NCBI RefSeq assembly: GCF_017874315.1
Contig: NZ_JAGGLG010000023.1
Coordinates: 1 to 64,000, forward strand
Reading direction: 5' to 3'
Origin: Symbiobacterium terraclitae
GTDB taxonomy: Bacteria; Bacillota; Sulfobacillia; Symbiobacteriales; Symbiobacteriaceae
DNA length: 64,000 bases
Within the stretch, counting starts at the first letter, position 1. Each line of letters begins with the position of its first letter. Below the pieces are notes generated by a model. It did no database searches. It was not told the DNA's origin and saw nothing but the letters and a program-made list of their open reading frames with translations. Below are positions 46,209-54,143 of the stretch, in pieces. The position numbers were made by a program, and so were the translations under genes.

Positions 46209-46903
46209 CGCGGTCGACCCCCTTGCTGGAGCCGGGTGAGGGCGTAGGTGACGAACCAGATCAGCAGCATGAGGATGATGGAGAGCGCGATCGCGATCTC
46301 GAAGTTGCCCTTGCTGACCTCCATCACCGTGGCGGTGGTCAGGACCCGGGTCCGCCCCAGGATGTTGCCGCCCACCATCGTGGAGGCGCCCACCTCGGAG
46401 ATGACGCCGCCGAACCCGGCGATGACCGCCGCCAGCAGCGAAAGGCGGGCCTCGCGGATCAGCAGCCAGAAGAGCTGCGAGCGGGAGGCGCCGAGTGCGG
46501 TGATCTGGTCCTGCAGCTTCGGGTTGAGCTGGCCGATGCCGGCCAGGGTGAAGCCGGTCACCAGGGGCAGGGCGATGATGAACTGGGCGATGATCATCGC
46601 GGTAGGCGTGTAGATGAGCCTCAGCTTGCCGAGCGGGCCGGAGCGCCAGAGCAGGAGCGACACCACAAGCCCCGCAACCACGGGGGGTGTGCCCATGCCG
46701 GCGTTGACCAGGCTGATCATGAAGTTGCGCCCGGGGAAGCGGGCCAGTGCCAGCAGTACGCCCAGGGGAACGCCCACGATGACGCTGAGCAGGGTCGCCG
46801 TACCGGCGACCCTGAGCGTCAGCAGCGTAACCCGCACCAGTTCCGCATCACCGGACGAAAGCATCCGAAGGGCCTCTACGATGCCTTGTCCGATCATCTC
46901 CAA
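46205..46903 (-). CDS. tupB: Tungstate ABC transporter permease
   Basis: A 232-residue membrane permease with about five helices. The EAA-type coupling motif is near residue 135-155 (ALGASRSQLFWLLIREAR), and MGTPPVVAGLVVSLLLWRSGPLG is typical of TupB. It lies 9 bp after tupA and overlaps tupC. Confidence 0.88.
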   Translation of the reverse strand: MEMIGQGIVEALRMLSSGDAELVRVTLLTLRVAGTATLLSVIVGVPLGVLLALARFPGRNFMISLVNAGMGTPPVVAGLVVSLLLWRSGPLGKLRLIYTPTAMIIAQFIIALPLVTGFTLAGIGQLNPKLQDQITALGASRSQLFWLLIREARLSLLAAVIAGFGGVISEVGASTMVGGNILGRTRVLTTATVMEVSKGNFEIAIALSIILMLLIWFVTYALTRLQQGGRPR

Positions 46904-46912
46904 GCTGCATAC

Positions 46913-47881
46913 CTACTTTCCGCCAGTCAGGTCTTCCTCGACCTTCCCGCCATCCGGGAAGAAGAGCGGCTCGCCGTACTTGTCCACACCGAAGTTCTTG
47001 ATGATCTCCTGCGTTTCCTCTGTCAGGAGGAAGTCGGCGAACGCCCGGGCGCCCTCGCCGTTGACCATCGGGAACTTGTCGGGGTTGACCTGCATCACGT
47101 GGTAGATGTTCAGGAGCGGGGCGTCGCCCTCCGAAACGATGACGAGGTCGATGTTCTTCTTCTGCGCCAGGTAGGTGCCGCGGTCGGTCAGGGTGTAGCC
47201 CAGCTTCTCGTTGGCCACGTTGATCGTGGCGCCCATGCCCTGCCCGGTCTCCTGGTACCAGTCGCTCCCCTTCGGGTCGATGCCGGCTTCCTTCCACAGG
47301 GAGAGCTCCTTCTTGTGGGTGCCGGAGTCGTCGCCGCGGGAGACGAAGATCGCACCGGCGTCGGCGATGTTCTTGAGGGCCTCGGCGGCGGTGGTGGTCT
47401 CCTTCACGCCGGCCGGGTCATCGGCGGGGCCGATGATGATGAAGTCGTTGTGCATCACGAGCCGGCGGTTGATCGCCACGCCGCTCTCCACCAGCGGCTT
47501 CTCCGAGTCCGGAGCGTGGACCAGGAGCACGTCGGCCTCGCCGTTCTCGCCCATCTTCAGGGCCTGGCCGGTGCCGACGGCGATGGTCTTCACGATGTAG
47601 CCTGTCTGCTCCTCAAAGATGGGGATCAGCACGTCCAGCAGGCCGGTGTCCTGCGTCGAGGTCGTGGTGGCGAGGATGATCTCCGGGTTCTCCGGGGCGG
47701 CCGGCTGCTCGGGGGCCGCGGGCTCCGGCGTCTGCTGGGTCTGCTCGGTCTGCTGCTGTTGCTGCGCGGGCGGCTGCGCGTTCTGCTCCTGTCCGCCGGT
47801 CCGCTGCTGCCCGGCCCCGCCGCACCCGGCCACGAGGGCCATAATGGCTGCCAGGACCACAATCCGATGGAACCGTTTCAT
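46913..47881 (-). CDS. tupA: Tungstate-binding lipoprotein of the ABC transporter
   Basis: The extracytoplasmic receptor that captures tungstate for TupBC. The 322-residue protein starts with a lipoprotein signal (VVLAAIMALVAGCGG, lipobox Cys20), has a long Gln/Pro-rich spacer (about 24-66), and then a type II binding-protein fold with the oxyanion motif ATTTSTQDTGLLD, VGTGQALKMGENGEADVLLVHAPDSE and SRGDDSGTHKKE, the TupA hallmarks. Tungsten uptake implies tungsto-enzymes such as aldehyde ferredoxin or formate oxidoreductases elsewhere in the genome. Confidence 0.93.
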   Translation of the reverse strand: MKRFHRIVVLAAIMALVAGCGGAGQQRTGGQEQNAQPPAQQQQQTEQTQQTPEPAAPEQPAAPENPEIILATTTSTQDTGLLDVLIPIFEEQTGYIVKTIAVGTGQALKMGENGEADVLLVHAPDSEKPLVESGVAINRRLVMHNDFIIIGPADDPAGVKETTTAAEALKNIADAGAIFVSRGDDSGTHKKELSLWKEAGIDPKGSDWYQETGQGMGATINVANEKLGYTLTDRGTYLAQKKNIDLVIVSEGDAPLLNIYHVMQVNPDKFPMVNGEGARAFADFLLTEETQEIIKNFGVDKYGEPLFFPDGGKVEEDLTGGK

Positions 47882-47977
47882 GGCGTGAGTCCCCCTTGTC
47901 CTGATGCGCTGTGTTCGGCGCTACACAACGGCGACCGAAGGGGCGGCGGCCCGGAGGCCGCCGTTATGTCTGCTTTG

Positions 47978-48006
47978 AGCATAGCGCATGGCCGGGTGGT
48001 TGGCAA
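47978..48006 (-). promoter_or_regulatory. Promoter of the tupABC operon
   Basis: On the - strand TTGCCA (48006-48001), a 17-bp spacer and TATGCT (47983-47978). The ~90-nt leader carries a GC hairpin (GGCGGCC...GGGCCGCC, about 47942-47963). A GGTTGGCAACC near-palindrome overlaps the -35. Confidence 0.75.
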
Positions 48007-48025
48007 CCCAGTTCAAGCCTTAACT

Positions 48026-49087
48026 CTAGGGTACGTGGAATAATGGCGTGCCAAACGCTTCCGTCCCAAATGATTCCACGACCCTCCGCCCGCCGGGGCC
48101 CGTGGCCCATTCGCAGAAGTGCTTAGCACCCTGGTGGTTGACGGCCGGGAAGAGGTCCGGGTTGACGGGGATCAGGTTGAAGCGGTTGACCAGGATGGGG
48201 TCGTCGCTGAAGAGGCCGGTGAAGCCCTCGGGGCAGGCCCTGGCCAGCGTGGCGGAGTCGGTCAGCGTGTAGGCGCCGGTCGCCGCGGCGTGGCGGATCG
48301 TCGCGATGTTCCCCTGGCCGCCCAGCGGCCAGGGCTGGTACCAGGGACCGCTTGGCGCGATGCCCGCGGCCTCCCAGAGCGCGAGCTCCCGCATGTTCGT
48401 CCCCGAGCGGTCGTTGCGGCTGACGAAGGGGAAGCCCCCCTCGGCGATCCGGCGCATCGCGTCGGCGGCCGAGGGCGCCGTCCGGACCCCCGCCGGGTCG
48501 GCGACCGGGCCGCAGATCACGAACGTGTCCCAGGCCAGCGGGTAGCGCCCGGTGCCGAAGCCCTCCGCCAGGAACTGCTCCTCCAGGTCCGGGGCGTGGA
48601 CGAGGACCAGGTCCACCCGCCCGGCCCGGGCAAGCTCCAGGGCCTGTCCGCTCCCGGCGGCGATGTAGCGCACCCAGTTGCCGGTCTCCCGCCGGTACGC
48701 GGCCACCAGGGCGTCCACCAGCCCGACCTCCACGGGACCGATGGTGGACGACATGAGCAGCGGCCGGCTCTCCGGCGCCAGGATGGGGCTGGGGCCCATG
48801 ATGGACTGCGTCTCCCGCGTCAGCAGGCGGTAGCGGCGCAGCAGGTCCCGGGCGGCGGAGGTGAGCTCCGCGCCCCCGCCGGATGCGCCTCCGACCTTCC
48901 GGATCAGCAGCGGGGTGCCGATCTCCTCCTCGGCCCGGCGGATCAGGCCCCAGGCGTAGCGATAGGAGTATCCCAGTGCCTCCGTGGCCTTCCGCAGCGA
49001 CCCCGACTCCGACACGGCGGCGAGGATGGCGCAGAGGCGCTCGAACTGATCGTCGCCATCCAGGAGGCGGCGGTAGTCCGTGGTCAT
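48026..49087 (-). CDS. ModE-like HTH fused to a TupA-like ligand-binding domain: probable tungstate-responsive regulator
   Basis: A 353-residue cytoplasmic protein without a signal peptide. Residues ~10-90 are a ModE-type winged helix (ILAAVSESGSLRKATEALGYSYRYAWGLIRRAEE, then the wing GGASGGGAELT). Residues ~110-350 are a TupA-like binding-protein domain parallel to TupA: AAGSGQALELARAGRVDLVLVHAPDLE, SRNDRSGTNMRELALWEAAGI, YTLTDSATLA. It replaces ModE's usual MOP oxyanion domains. It lies just upstream of tupABC on the same strand and probably regulates it by sensing tungstate or molybdate directly. Confidence 0.85.
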   Translation of the reverse strand: MTTDYRRLLDGDDQFERLCAILAAVSESGSLRKATEALGYSYRYAWGLIRRAEEEIGTPLLIRKVGGASGGGAELTSAARDLLRRYRLLTRETQSIMGPSPILAPESRPLLMSSTIGPVEVGLVDALVAAYRRETGNWVRYIAAGSGQALELARAGRVDLVLVHAPDLEEQFLAEGFGTGRYPLAWDTFVICGPVADPAGVRTAPSAADAMRRIAEGGFPFVSRNDRSGTNMRELALWEAAGIAPSGPWYQPWPLGGQGNIATIRHAAATGAYTLTDSATLARACPEGFTGLFSDDPILVNRFNLIPVNPDLFPAVNHQGAKHFCEWATGPGGRRVVESFGTEAFGTPLFHVP

Positions 49088-49138
49088 CGTCTCACCTCTC
49101 TTCCATATCGAGATTCGTACCAGGCCGGCCAGGCTCCT

Positions 49139-49155
49139 GTTGCGAATTTCGCAAC
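49139..49155. promoter_or_regulatory. Perfect 17-bp palindrome between the tungstate regulator and Tad operons
   Basis: GTTGCGAATTTCGCAAC is symmetric around its central T, except at the single centre base. It is 52 bp upstream of the regulator start and 22 bp before the -35 of the Tad promoter. It may be the operator of the ModE-like regulator or of an unlinked Tad regulator. Confidence 0.6.
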
Positions 49156-49176
49156 GGTCAAACTGCCATAACCCCC

Positions 49177-49206
49177 TTGCACGCGCGGGTGGTCAACTGG
49201 TAAAAT
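49177..49206 (+). promoter_or_regulatory. Promoter of the first Tad operon
   Basis: TTGCAC (49177-49182), an 18-bp spacer and TAAAAT (49201-49206), 40 bp before the first gene. Confidence 0.75.
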
Positions 49207-49245
49207 ACGGGCAGGAAATAACTGGTTCGACTGGGAGGAACCGGA

Positions 49246-49767
49246 ATGGCAGTGCTGTCCACAACCTGGGAGCCGCCAGGCTCGCGGTGCGGCGCGGTCA
49301 TCTGGACCCGCGCCTGGCGCATCGTCACCTACGGCGACACCATCCCCCAGGCTGCCCGGCTCTACGTGGCCCTCGGCCCGGAGTCGCTGGCGGAAGGATA
49401 CGAGCTCCTGTTCCCGCTCCTGGAGGAGCGGCAGATCTGCCACCGGCACGTCCGCTCGCCCGAGCTGCTCCGGGCGATGGAGGGCCTCGCCGCCTGGGCC
49501 GGCAAGTCGGTGGTGCTCGACCCGCCGGAGTCGGTGGACGGCGAGGCGCTGGCCTGGGAGCTGGACGAGCGGCTCTCCGGGCGCGGCCTCACCGGTCCCA
49601 CGCTGATCGCCGGGGCCCAGCCGCTGGGCGGGCGCACCGGCCTCGTCTTCCTGCGGCGCCAGGAGCCCCGCGGCGAGCAGGGAAGCGGGGCCCGGGGCTG
49701 GCTGGCCCGGCTGCTGGGAGAGGGGAGGACGCCGCATGAGCCCCGCAGCGCTGGCATGCACGGGTGA
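49246..49767 (+). CDS. Hypothetical protein, first gene of the + strand Tad operon
   Basis: I do not recognise this 173-residue, probably cytoplasmic protein. It has no signal peptide or membrane helix. Visible segments include MAVLSTTWEPPGSRCGAVIW, YGDTIPQAARLYVAL and ELLRAMEGLAAWAGKSVVLD; the C-terminus (about 140-173) is Arg/Gly-rich and probably disordered. GGGAGGAA precedes the ATG. Its 3' end overlaps the TadZ-like gene by 32 bp. The context suggests a regulatory or adaptor role in pilus assembly. Confidence 0.7.
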   Translation: MAVLSTTWEPPGSRCGAVIWTRAWRIVTYGDTIPQAARLYVALGPESLAEGYELLFPLLEERQICHRHVRSPELLRAMEGLAAWAGKSVVLDPPESVDGEALAWELDERLSGRGLTGPTLIAGAQPLGGRTGLVFLRRQEPRGEQGSGARGWLARLLGEGRTPHEPRSAGMHG

Positions 49768-51244
49768 TCCCCTCCTCGACCAGCTGCTGGCCGAGTGCAG
49801 CAGCTTCACCCTCGTGCCGCTCCACTGCGAGCGCGCCGCGGACGCGCTGCCCGAGCTGGAGGCGAGGCGGCCGGCGCTGGTCTTCGTCAGCCCCGCGCTG
49901 GGCGACGTCAGGCCGCTGCTTCGGGTTGAAGGCGTCCGAATCTGCTGGCTCGCCGAGGGCCCCGGTCCCGATCCACCCGAGGGGGTGGAGGCGCTTCGGG
50001 CAGAGCGCCTCTCCCCGCAGCTGATCGACGCCTGGGTTCGCCGCCCCCGGGACGCGGCGCCGGCCAGCGGGCTCCCCTCGCCGCCGCCGCTCCCCCGGGC
50101 GCAGGACGGCCCTGGCGCACCGCCTCCGGCGCCCGCCAGGGACAAGCCTCAGAAGCTTGTTCAGTCAGCACCGCTGCCCGCAGGGCAGACGCCGCCCGAC
50201 GCCGGCGGGCCAGCGCCACCGGCAGTGCTGCAGCCAGCCTGGAAGCGGGCGCCCGGCGCGGCCGTGCCCCCTCCGGCGCGGCGGGAGCCGCCGGTACCCC
50301 GGCAGGGGCCGACCACACCGCAGGCACCGACCGCGGGCGGGGCCGCACCCGCACAGCCCGTGCGCAGGCTGCCGCAGCCCTCCGCTCCGGGCGGTGTGCA
50401 GACTCCTGCGCCCCGACCGGTCATCCGCGTTGTGCGGCAGCAGGTGGTGGCGCTCTGGGGCGGCAAGCCCGGCGGGGGCCGGTCGACCCTCGCCGTGGCG
50501 CTGGCCGACCTCCTGGCCCGCTCGGGCGAACTGCGGGTCTGTACCGTCGACCTCAACCCGTACAACTCCTCGCTGGCCGCCCTGATGGGCCGGGAGCAGG
50601 AGGTGTCGAGCTGGGTGCAGCTCGGCGAGGCCTTCGACCGGGGGCAGCCTCTGCCCGCCGACGGGCTCCGGTGGGTGACCTCCAACTGGGCCCTCGTCAG
50701 CGGGCCCGACGGCCGGCCGGACCTGGTCTCCCGGCTGAGTCCGGAGTCCGTCGCATGGCTGGTGGACGGGCTCCGCAGTCAGTTCGATTATATCATTCTC
50801 GACGCGGAGGCGCGGCCCGGTCCGATCCGGGAGGCCGCGGCCCGCCTGGCGCACCTGGTCCTGGTCACCGTCGCCTGCGACTACCCCGACGTGCTGGACA
50901 CGGCCCGCGGATTCGAGGCCGCGGTGGAGCAGGGGTGGCTGGACCGCAGCCGGTGCCGACTGGTGCTGAGCCGGTGGCTGGACAACCCCTATCTGACGCC
51001 CGGGGAGGTGGCCGACTGCTTCGGGCTGCCCGTCAGCGCCATCCTGCCCCACAGCCCGGAGGCGGTGCTCCACGCCGTCGGGCAGGGGCATCCGGTCACC
51101 CGGTCGCAGGCGAAGGATGCGGAGCCCGTGCGGCAGGCCGTTGCGCAGCTGCTGGGGGTCGTGGCTCCCGCAGTGGCAGCTGCCGGGTCGGCGGACGGGC
51201 GCGCCGGAGCCGGCAGCCCGTGGCTGGGCTGGCTCAGCCGATAG
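49736..51244 (+). CDS. TadZ/CpaE-like protein with divergent ParA ATPase domain
   Basis: A 502-residue polar-localisation ATPase of Tad systems. The N-terminal ~110 residues look like a degenerate receiver domain (LEARRPALVFVSPALGDVRPLL). A Pro/Ala-rich linker of about 130 residues follows, then a ParA/MinD-like domain (about 235-475). Its Walker A reads GGKPGGGRST, lacking the usual GKT lysine, although VDLNPYNSSLAALMG and FDYIILDAEARPGP mark the switch regions. It may bind but not hydrolyse ATP. It starts inside the preceding gene. Confidence 0.82.
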   Translation: MSPAALACTGDPLLDQLLAECSSFTLVPLHCERAADALPELEARRPALVFVSPALGDVRPLLRVEGVRICWLAEGPGPDPPEGVEALRAERLSPQLIDAWVRRPRDAAPASGLPSPPPLPRAQDGPGAPPPAPARDKPQKLVQSAPLPAGQTPPDAGGPAPPAVLQPAWKRAPGAAVPPPARREPPVPRQGPTTPQAPTAGGAAPAQPVRRLPQPSAPGGVQTPAPRPVIRVVRQQVVALWGGKPGGGRSTLAVALADLLARSGELRVCTVDLNPYNSSLAALMGREQEVSSWVQLGEAFDRGQPLPADGLRWVTSNWALVSGPDGRPDLVSRLSPESVAWLVDGLRSQFDYIILDAEARPGPIREAAARLAHLVLVTVACDYPDVLDTARGFEAAVEQGWLDRSRCRLVLSRWLDNPYLTPGEVADCFGLPVSAILPHSPEAVLHAVGQGHPVTRSQAKDAEPVRQAVAQLLGVVAPAVAAAGSADGRAGAGSPWLGWLSR

Positions 51245-51261
51245 TCGTGGGAGGGTGAGAG

Positions 51262-52089
51262 ATGCGTGGCAACGCCGGGCGCCTCGCACTCGCAGGCGCC
51301 TTCATCTGCGCCCTGCTGGCAGCCTGGTTCAACATCCGGTTCCTGGAGATGCAGCAGGAGCGCATCGAGGTGCTCACCGTTACGCAGGAGGTGGAGCCCT
51401 ACACGGCCGTCGGCCCGGAGGTGGTGCGGGTGACCGCCCTGCCCCGCGATGCCGTCCCGGCCGATGCCGTCACCGACCCCGGTGCCCTCTCGGGTCGCTA
51501 CACCCGTGCACTCCTGATCCCCGGCACCGTGCTGCGAGAGGCGCACCTGGTGCCGGCGGGCGGGTCCAGCCTAGCCGCCAGGCTCGCGGCAGCGCCCTCG
51601 CCTGACGTACGGGCAATGGCCCTTCGGGTAGATGAGGCCACCGGCGTGGCGGGCACCCTGCGGGAGGGGGATCCGGTGGATGTGCTCGTGGCCATCCACG
51701 CCGACGCGGCCGAGGCCGGAGAGTCCGGGGCCGGCAGGGCGGTCCGGGGGACGCTGGCGCGGGTGATCGCCCAGCGCGTGCCGGTCCTCTTCGTACAGCG
51801 GGACGACCTGGGCGGCCCCGCGGCCGTCGTCCTGCAGGTCACCCCGCGCACCGCTGAGGAGATCGCGTTTGCCCAGGCCAACGGGATGGTCTGGCTCCTG
51901 ACCAGCCCTTACGGCGACGAGGGCGAGCCGGTGGCGACGACCGGCGTCGACCGCGCGGTCTTCTTCGAGCGCTACGGCATCGGTGAAGAGTTGGAGAATC
52001 GCCAGGCTGGGGCTGAGGCCCAATCGGTGGCCGGGGCGCCCGTGGCAGGAGTTGTGGGGGGTGACTCAGCGTGGCGGAAGGGCTGGTGA
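51262..52089 (+). CDS. cpaB: CpaB/RcpC-like pilus assembly protein (SAF domain)
   Basis: A 275-residue protein anchored by an N-terminal helix (about 7-25), with an SAF/CpaB domain (about 38-100; LTVTQEVEPYTAVGPEVVRVTALP, GRYTRALLIPGTVLREAHL) and an RcpC-like C-terminal domain (AMALRVDEATGVAGTLREGDPVDVLV). In Gram-negatives CpaB assists the secretin; in monoderm Tad loci its role at the wall is unclear. It overlaps the next gene by 19 bp. Confidence 0.85.
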   Translation: MRGNAGRLALAGAFICALLAAWFNIRFLEMQQERIEVLTVTQEVEPYTAVGPEVVRVTALPRDAVPADAVTDPGALSGRYTRALLIPGTVLREAHLVPAGGSSLAARLAAAPSPDVRAMALRVDEATGVAGTLREGDPVDVLVAIHADAAEAGESGAGRAVRGTLARVIAQRVPVLFVQRDDLGGPAAVVLQVTPRTAEEIAFAQANGMVWLLTSPYGDEGEPVATTGVDRAVFFERYGIGEELENRQAGAEAQSVAGAPVAGVVGGDSAWRKGW

Positions 52090-52865
52090 TCGCCCTCTGG
52101 AGCCCAAAGGGCGGCGTCGGCAAGACGCTGCTCTCCGTGGCCGTCGCGCTGCGGCTCAGCGAGCGGCAGCGGACGGTCATCATCGACGGCAACGCGGACA
52201 ACCCCGATCTGGTCACGCTCTTTCAGTCCGCCGGCACGCCCAACATCAGCACCTGGCCCGGCCGCGTGCCCCCGGAGGAGGTGGAGAACCACCTGGTCCG
52301 CTGGACCAGCCGCCTCTTCATCCTGCCGGGTCCCACCCGCTTCGTCGACGAGGCGGTGCTCTCGGGCGACGCGATGGAGGCCGCCATCCGTTCCCTGGCC
52401 GGCGCGGGCATGCACGTGGTCGTCGACCTGCCAGCGGGCCTCAGGGACTCCACCCTGGTGGCGCTGGATCTGGCCGACTGGATCCTGTTCCCCGTCACGC
52501 CCGACCTGCTGGCCCTGACCCCCCTGAAGCGGGTGGCCCGGGAGCTGGAGCTTCTGAAGCTGCCCGCCGGGAAGTTCCGGGTGATCGTCAACCGCGACGT
52601 GGAGAGCCGGGAGATCACCGTGGCCGACATCCGGGAGCTGAGCCCGTTCCCCGTACTCGGGTCGGTCCCCTCGTGCCGGCAGGCCGCGCAGGCGGTCAAC
52701 CGCGGCGACCTGCAGGCCGCCCTGGCCGCCTCCTCCCCGATCGGCGGGGCGGTGGCGGGCCTGCTCCGGGGGATCCTGGAGGTGGCGGAGGAGCCGAAGC
52801 CGGCGCCGGCCGTGCCCGGGCTGCTGGCCAGGCTCTGGCCCATCGCCGGCAGGGAGGGGGTCTAA
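52071..52865 (+). CDS. ParA/MinD-like ATPase of the Tad operon
   Basis: A 264-residue deviant-Walker ATPase with an intact SPKGGVGKTLLS (about 11-22), IIDGNADNPDLVTLF, and the switch VVVDLPAGLRDSTLVALD. No receiver domain. It is a second, catalytically competent ParA in an operon that already has a TadZ-like protein with a defective P-loop; the two may form a heteromeric polar organiser. The GTG start overlaps cpaB. Confidence 0.85.
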   Translation: MAEGLVIALWSPKGGVGKTLLSVAVALRLSERQRTVIIDGNADNPDLVTLFQSAGTPNISTWPGRVPPEEVENHLVRWTSRLFILPGPTRFVDEAVLSGDAMEAAIRSLAGAGMHVVVDLPAGLRDSTLVALDLADWILFPVTPDLLALTPLKRVARELELLKLPAGKFRVIVNRDVESREITVADIRELSPFPVLGSVPSCRQAAQAVNRGDLQAALAASSPIGGAVAGLLRGILEVAEEPKPAPAVPGLLARLWPIAGREGV

Positions 52866-54140
52866 ATGGCCAGCCGCACGCTGCTTCAGCGGCGCGTTGG
52901 CGCTGCGCTGGTGCGCGACCCCGCCGCGCAGGTTCAGTACGAACGCCTGCGGGACTTCGTCCGGGACCAGCTGCTGACTGAGATCAGCGGCGACCTGCTG
53001 CTCCGGCCGACGGACAGTTCCCTCCGGCTGCTGGCCCGGGAGCGCATCACCGCCCTGCTGGAGCGCGAGGGCTCCGTTCCCGCCGCGGTGCGGGAGGCGA
53101 TGGTCACCCGGCTGGTCCAGGACCTGGTGGGGTTCGGCATCCTTCAGCCCCTGATGGACGACCCGGAGGTCACCGAGATCCTCGTCAACCGCTACGACGA
53201 CATCTGGGTCGAGCGGCACGGACGGCTGGAGCGTGTGGCGGGCCTGACCTTCGAAAGTGACCAGGCCGTGCGCCATCTGGCCGAGCGCATCGCCCAGCCC
53301 ATCCGGCGGCGCATCGATGAGCGGCACCCGATTCTCGACGCCCGCCTAGCCGATGGCAGCCGGGTCTGCGCCACCCTGTCGCCGCCGGCGCTGGACGGCT
53401 GCGCCATGGCCATCCGGAAGTTCAACCCGCGGATGCTCGACTGCCGGACCCTGGTCGAGACCGGCGCCCTCACGCCCGAGGCGGCCGACTTCCTCCGGCG
53501 TGCGGTGCGGGCCCGGTGCAACCTGCTGGTGACGGGCAGCACCTCCAGCGGGAAGACGACGGTGCTGAACGCCCTCTCGGGGTACATCCCGCCTGAGGAG
53601 CGTGTGATCACCATCGAGGACGCGGCGGAGCTCCAGCTGCAGCAGCCCCACGTGCTGCGCTACGAGACGCGGACCGGCAACGCCGAGGGCCAGGGAGCCA
53701 TCACGATCCGTGACCTGGTGCGCACCGCGCTCCGGCTCCGGCCCGACCGGATCATCGTGGGCGAGGTGCGGGGGCCGGAGGCGCTGGACATGGTCCAGGC
53801 GTGCAACACGGGCCACGACGGCAGCTGCTCCACCCTGCACGCCAACAGCGCGCTGGACGGCCTCGCACGGCTCGAGACCATGGTGCTCATGGCCGACAGT
53901 GGGCTGCCCATCCGGGCCATCCGCCAGCAGGTCGCCTCGGCCTTCGAACTGGTCATCCACTGCGCCCGCCTGCGCTCGGGCCAGCGCCGTCTGGTGGAGA
54001 TCGCGGAGGTCGGCCTCGAGGGCGAGGAGACGTACCGGCTCCGGCCGCTCTTCGTCTGGAACGCCGCCCGGGATCGCCTCGAACCGACCGGGCTCCGCCC
54101 GGAGCGGGTTGTCCGTCGCTACCTGTGGGAGGAGGCGTAG
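52866..54140 (+). CDS. tadA: TadA/CpaF-type pilus assembly ATPase
   Basis: The 424-residue type II/IV secretion motor ATPase polymerises pilin. It shows the N-terminal domain ILQPLMDDPEVTEILVNRYDDIWVERHGRL, Walker A GSTSSGKTTVLNAL near 227, Asp box TIEDAAELQL, Walker B RPDRIIVGEVRGPEALDM and the His box GHDGSCSTLHANS. It directly abuts the ParA-like gene. Its closest paralogue in the window is at 59079-60398. Confidence 0.95.
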   Translation: MASRTLLQRRVGAALVRDPAAQVQYERLRDFVRDQLLTEISGDLLLRPTDSSLRLLARERITALLEREGSVPAAVREAMVTRLVQDLVGFGILQPLMDDPEVTEILVNRYDDIWVERHGRLERVAGLTFESDQAVRHLAERIAQPIRRRIDERHPILDARLADGSRVCATLSPPALDGCAMAIRKFNPRMLDCRTLVETGALTPEAADFLRRAVRARCNLLVTGSTSSGKTTVLNALSGYIPPEERVITIEDAAELQLQQPHVLRYETRTGNAEGQGAITIRDLVRTALRLRPDRIIVGEVRGPEALDMVQACNTGHDGSCSTLHANSALDGLARLETMVLMADSGLPIRAIRQQVASAFELVIHCARLRSGQRRLVEIAEVGLEGEETYRLRPLFVWNAARDRLEPTGLRPERVVRRYLWEEA

Positions 54141-54143
54141 ACC

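Noticed and set aside
47942-47965. Molybdenum/tungsten cofactor riboswitch in the tupA leader
   Set aside because: Only a simple GC hairpin is seen; the multi-stem conserved core of that riboswitch is not recognisable.
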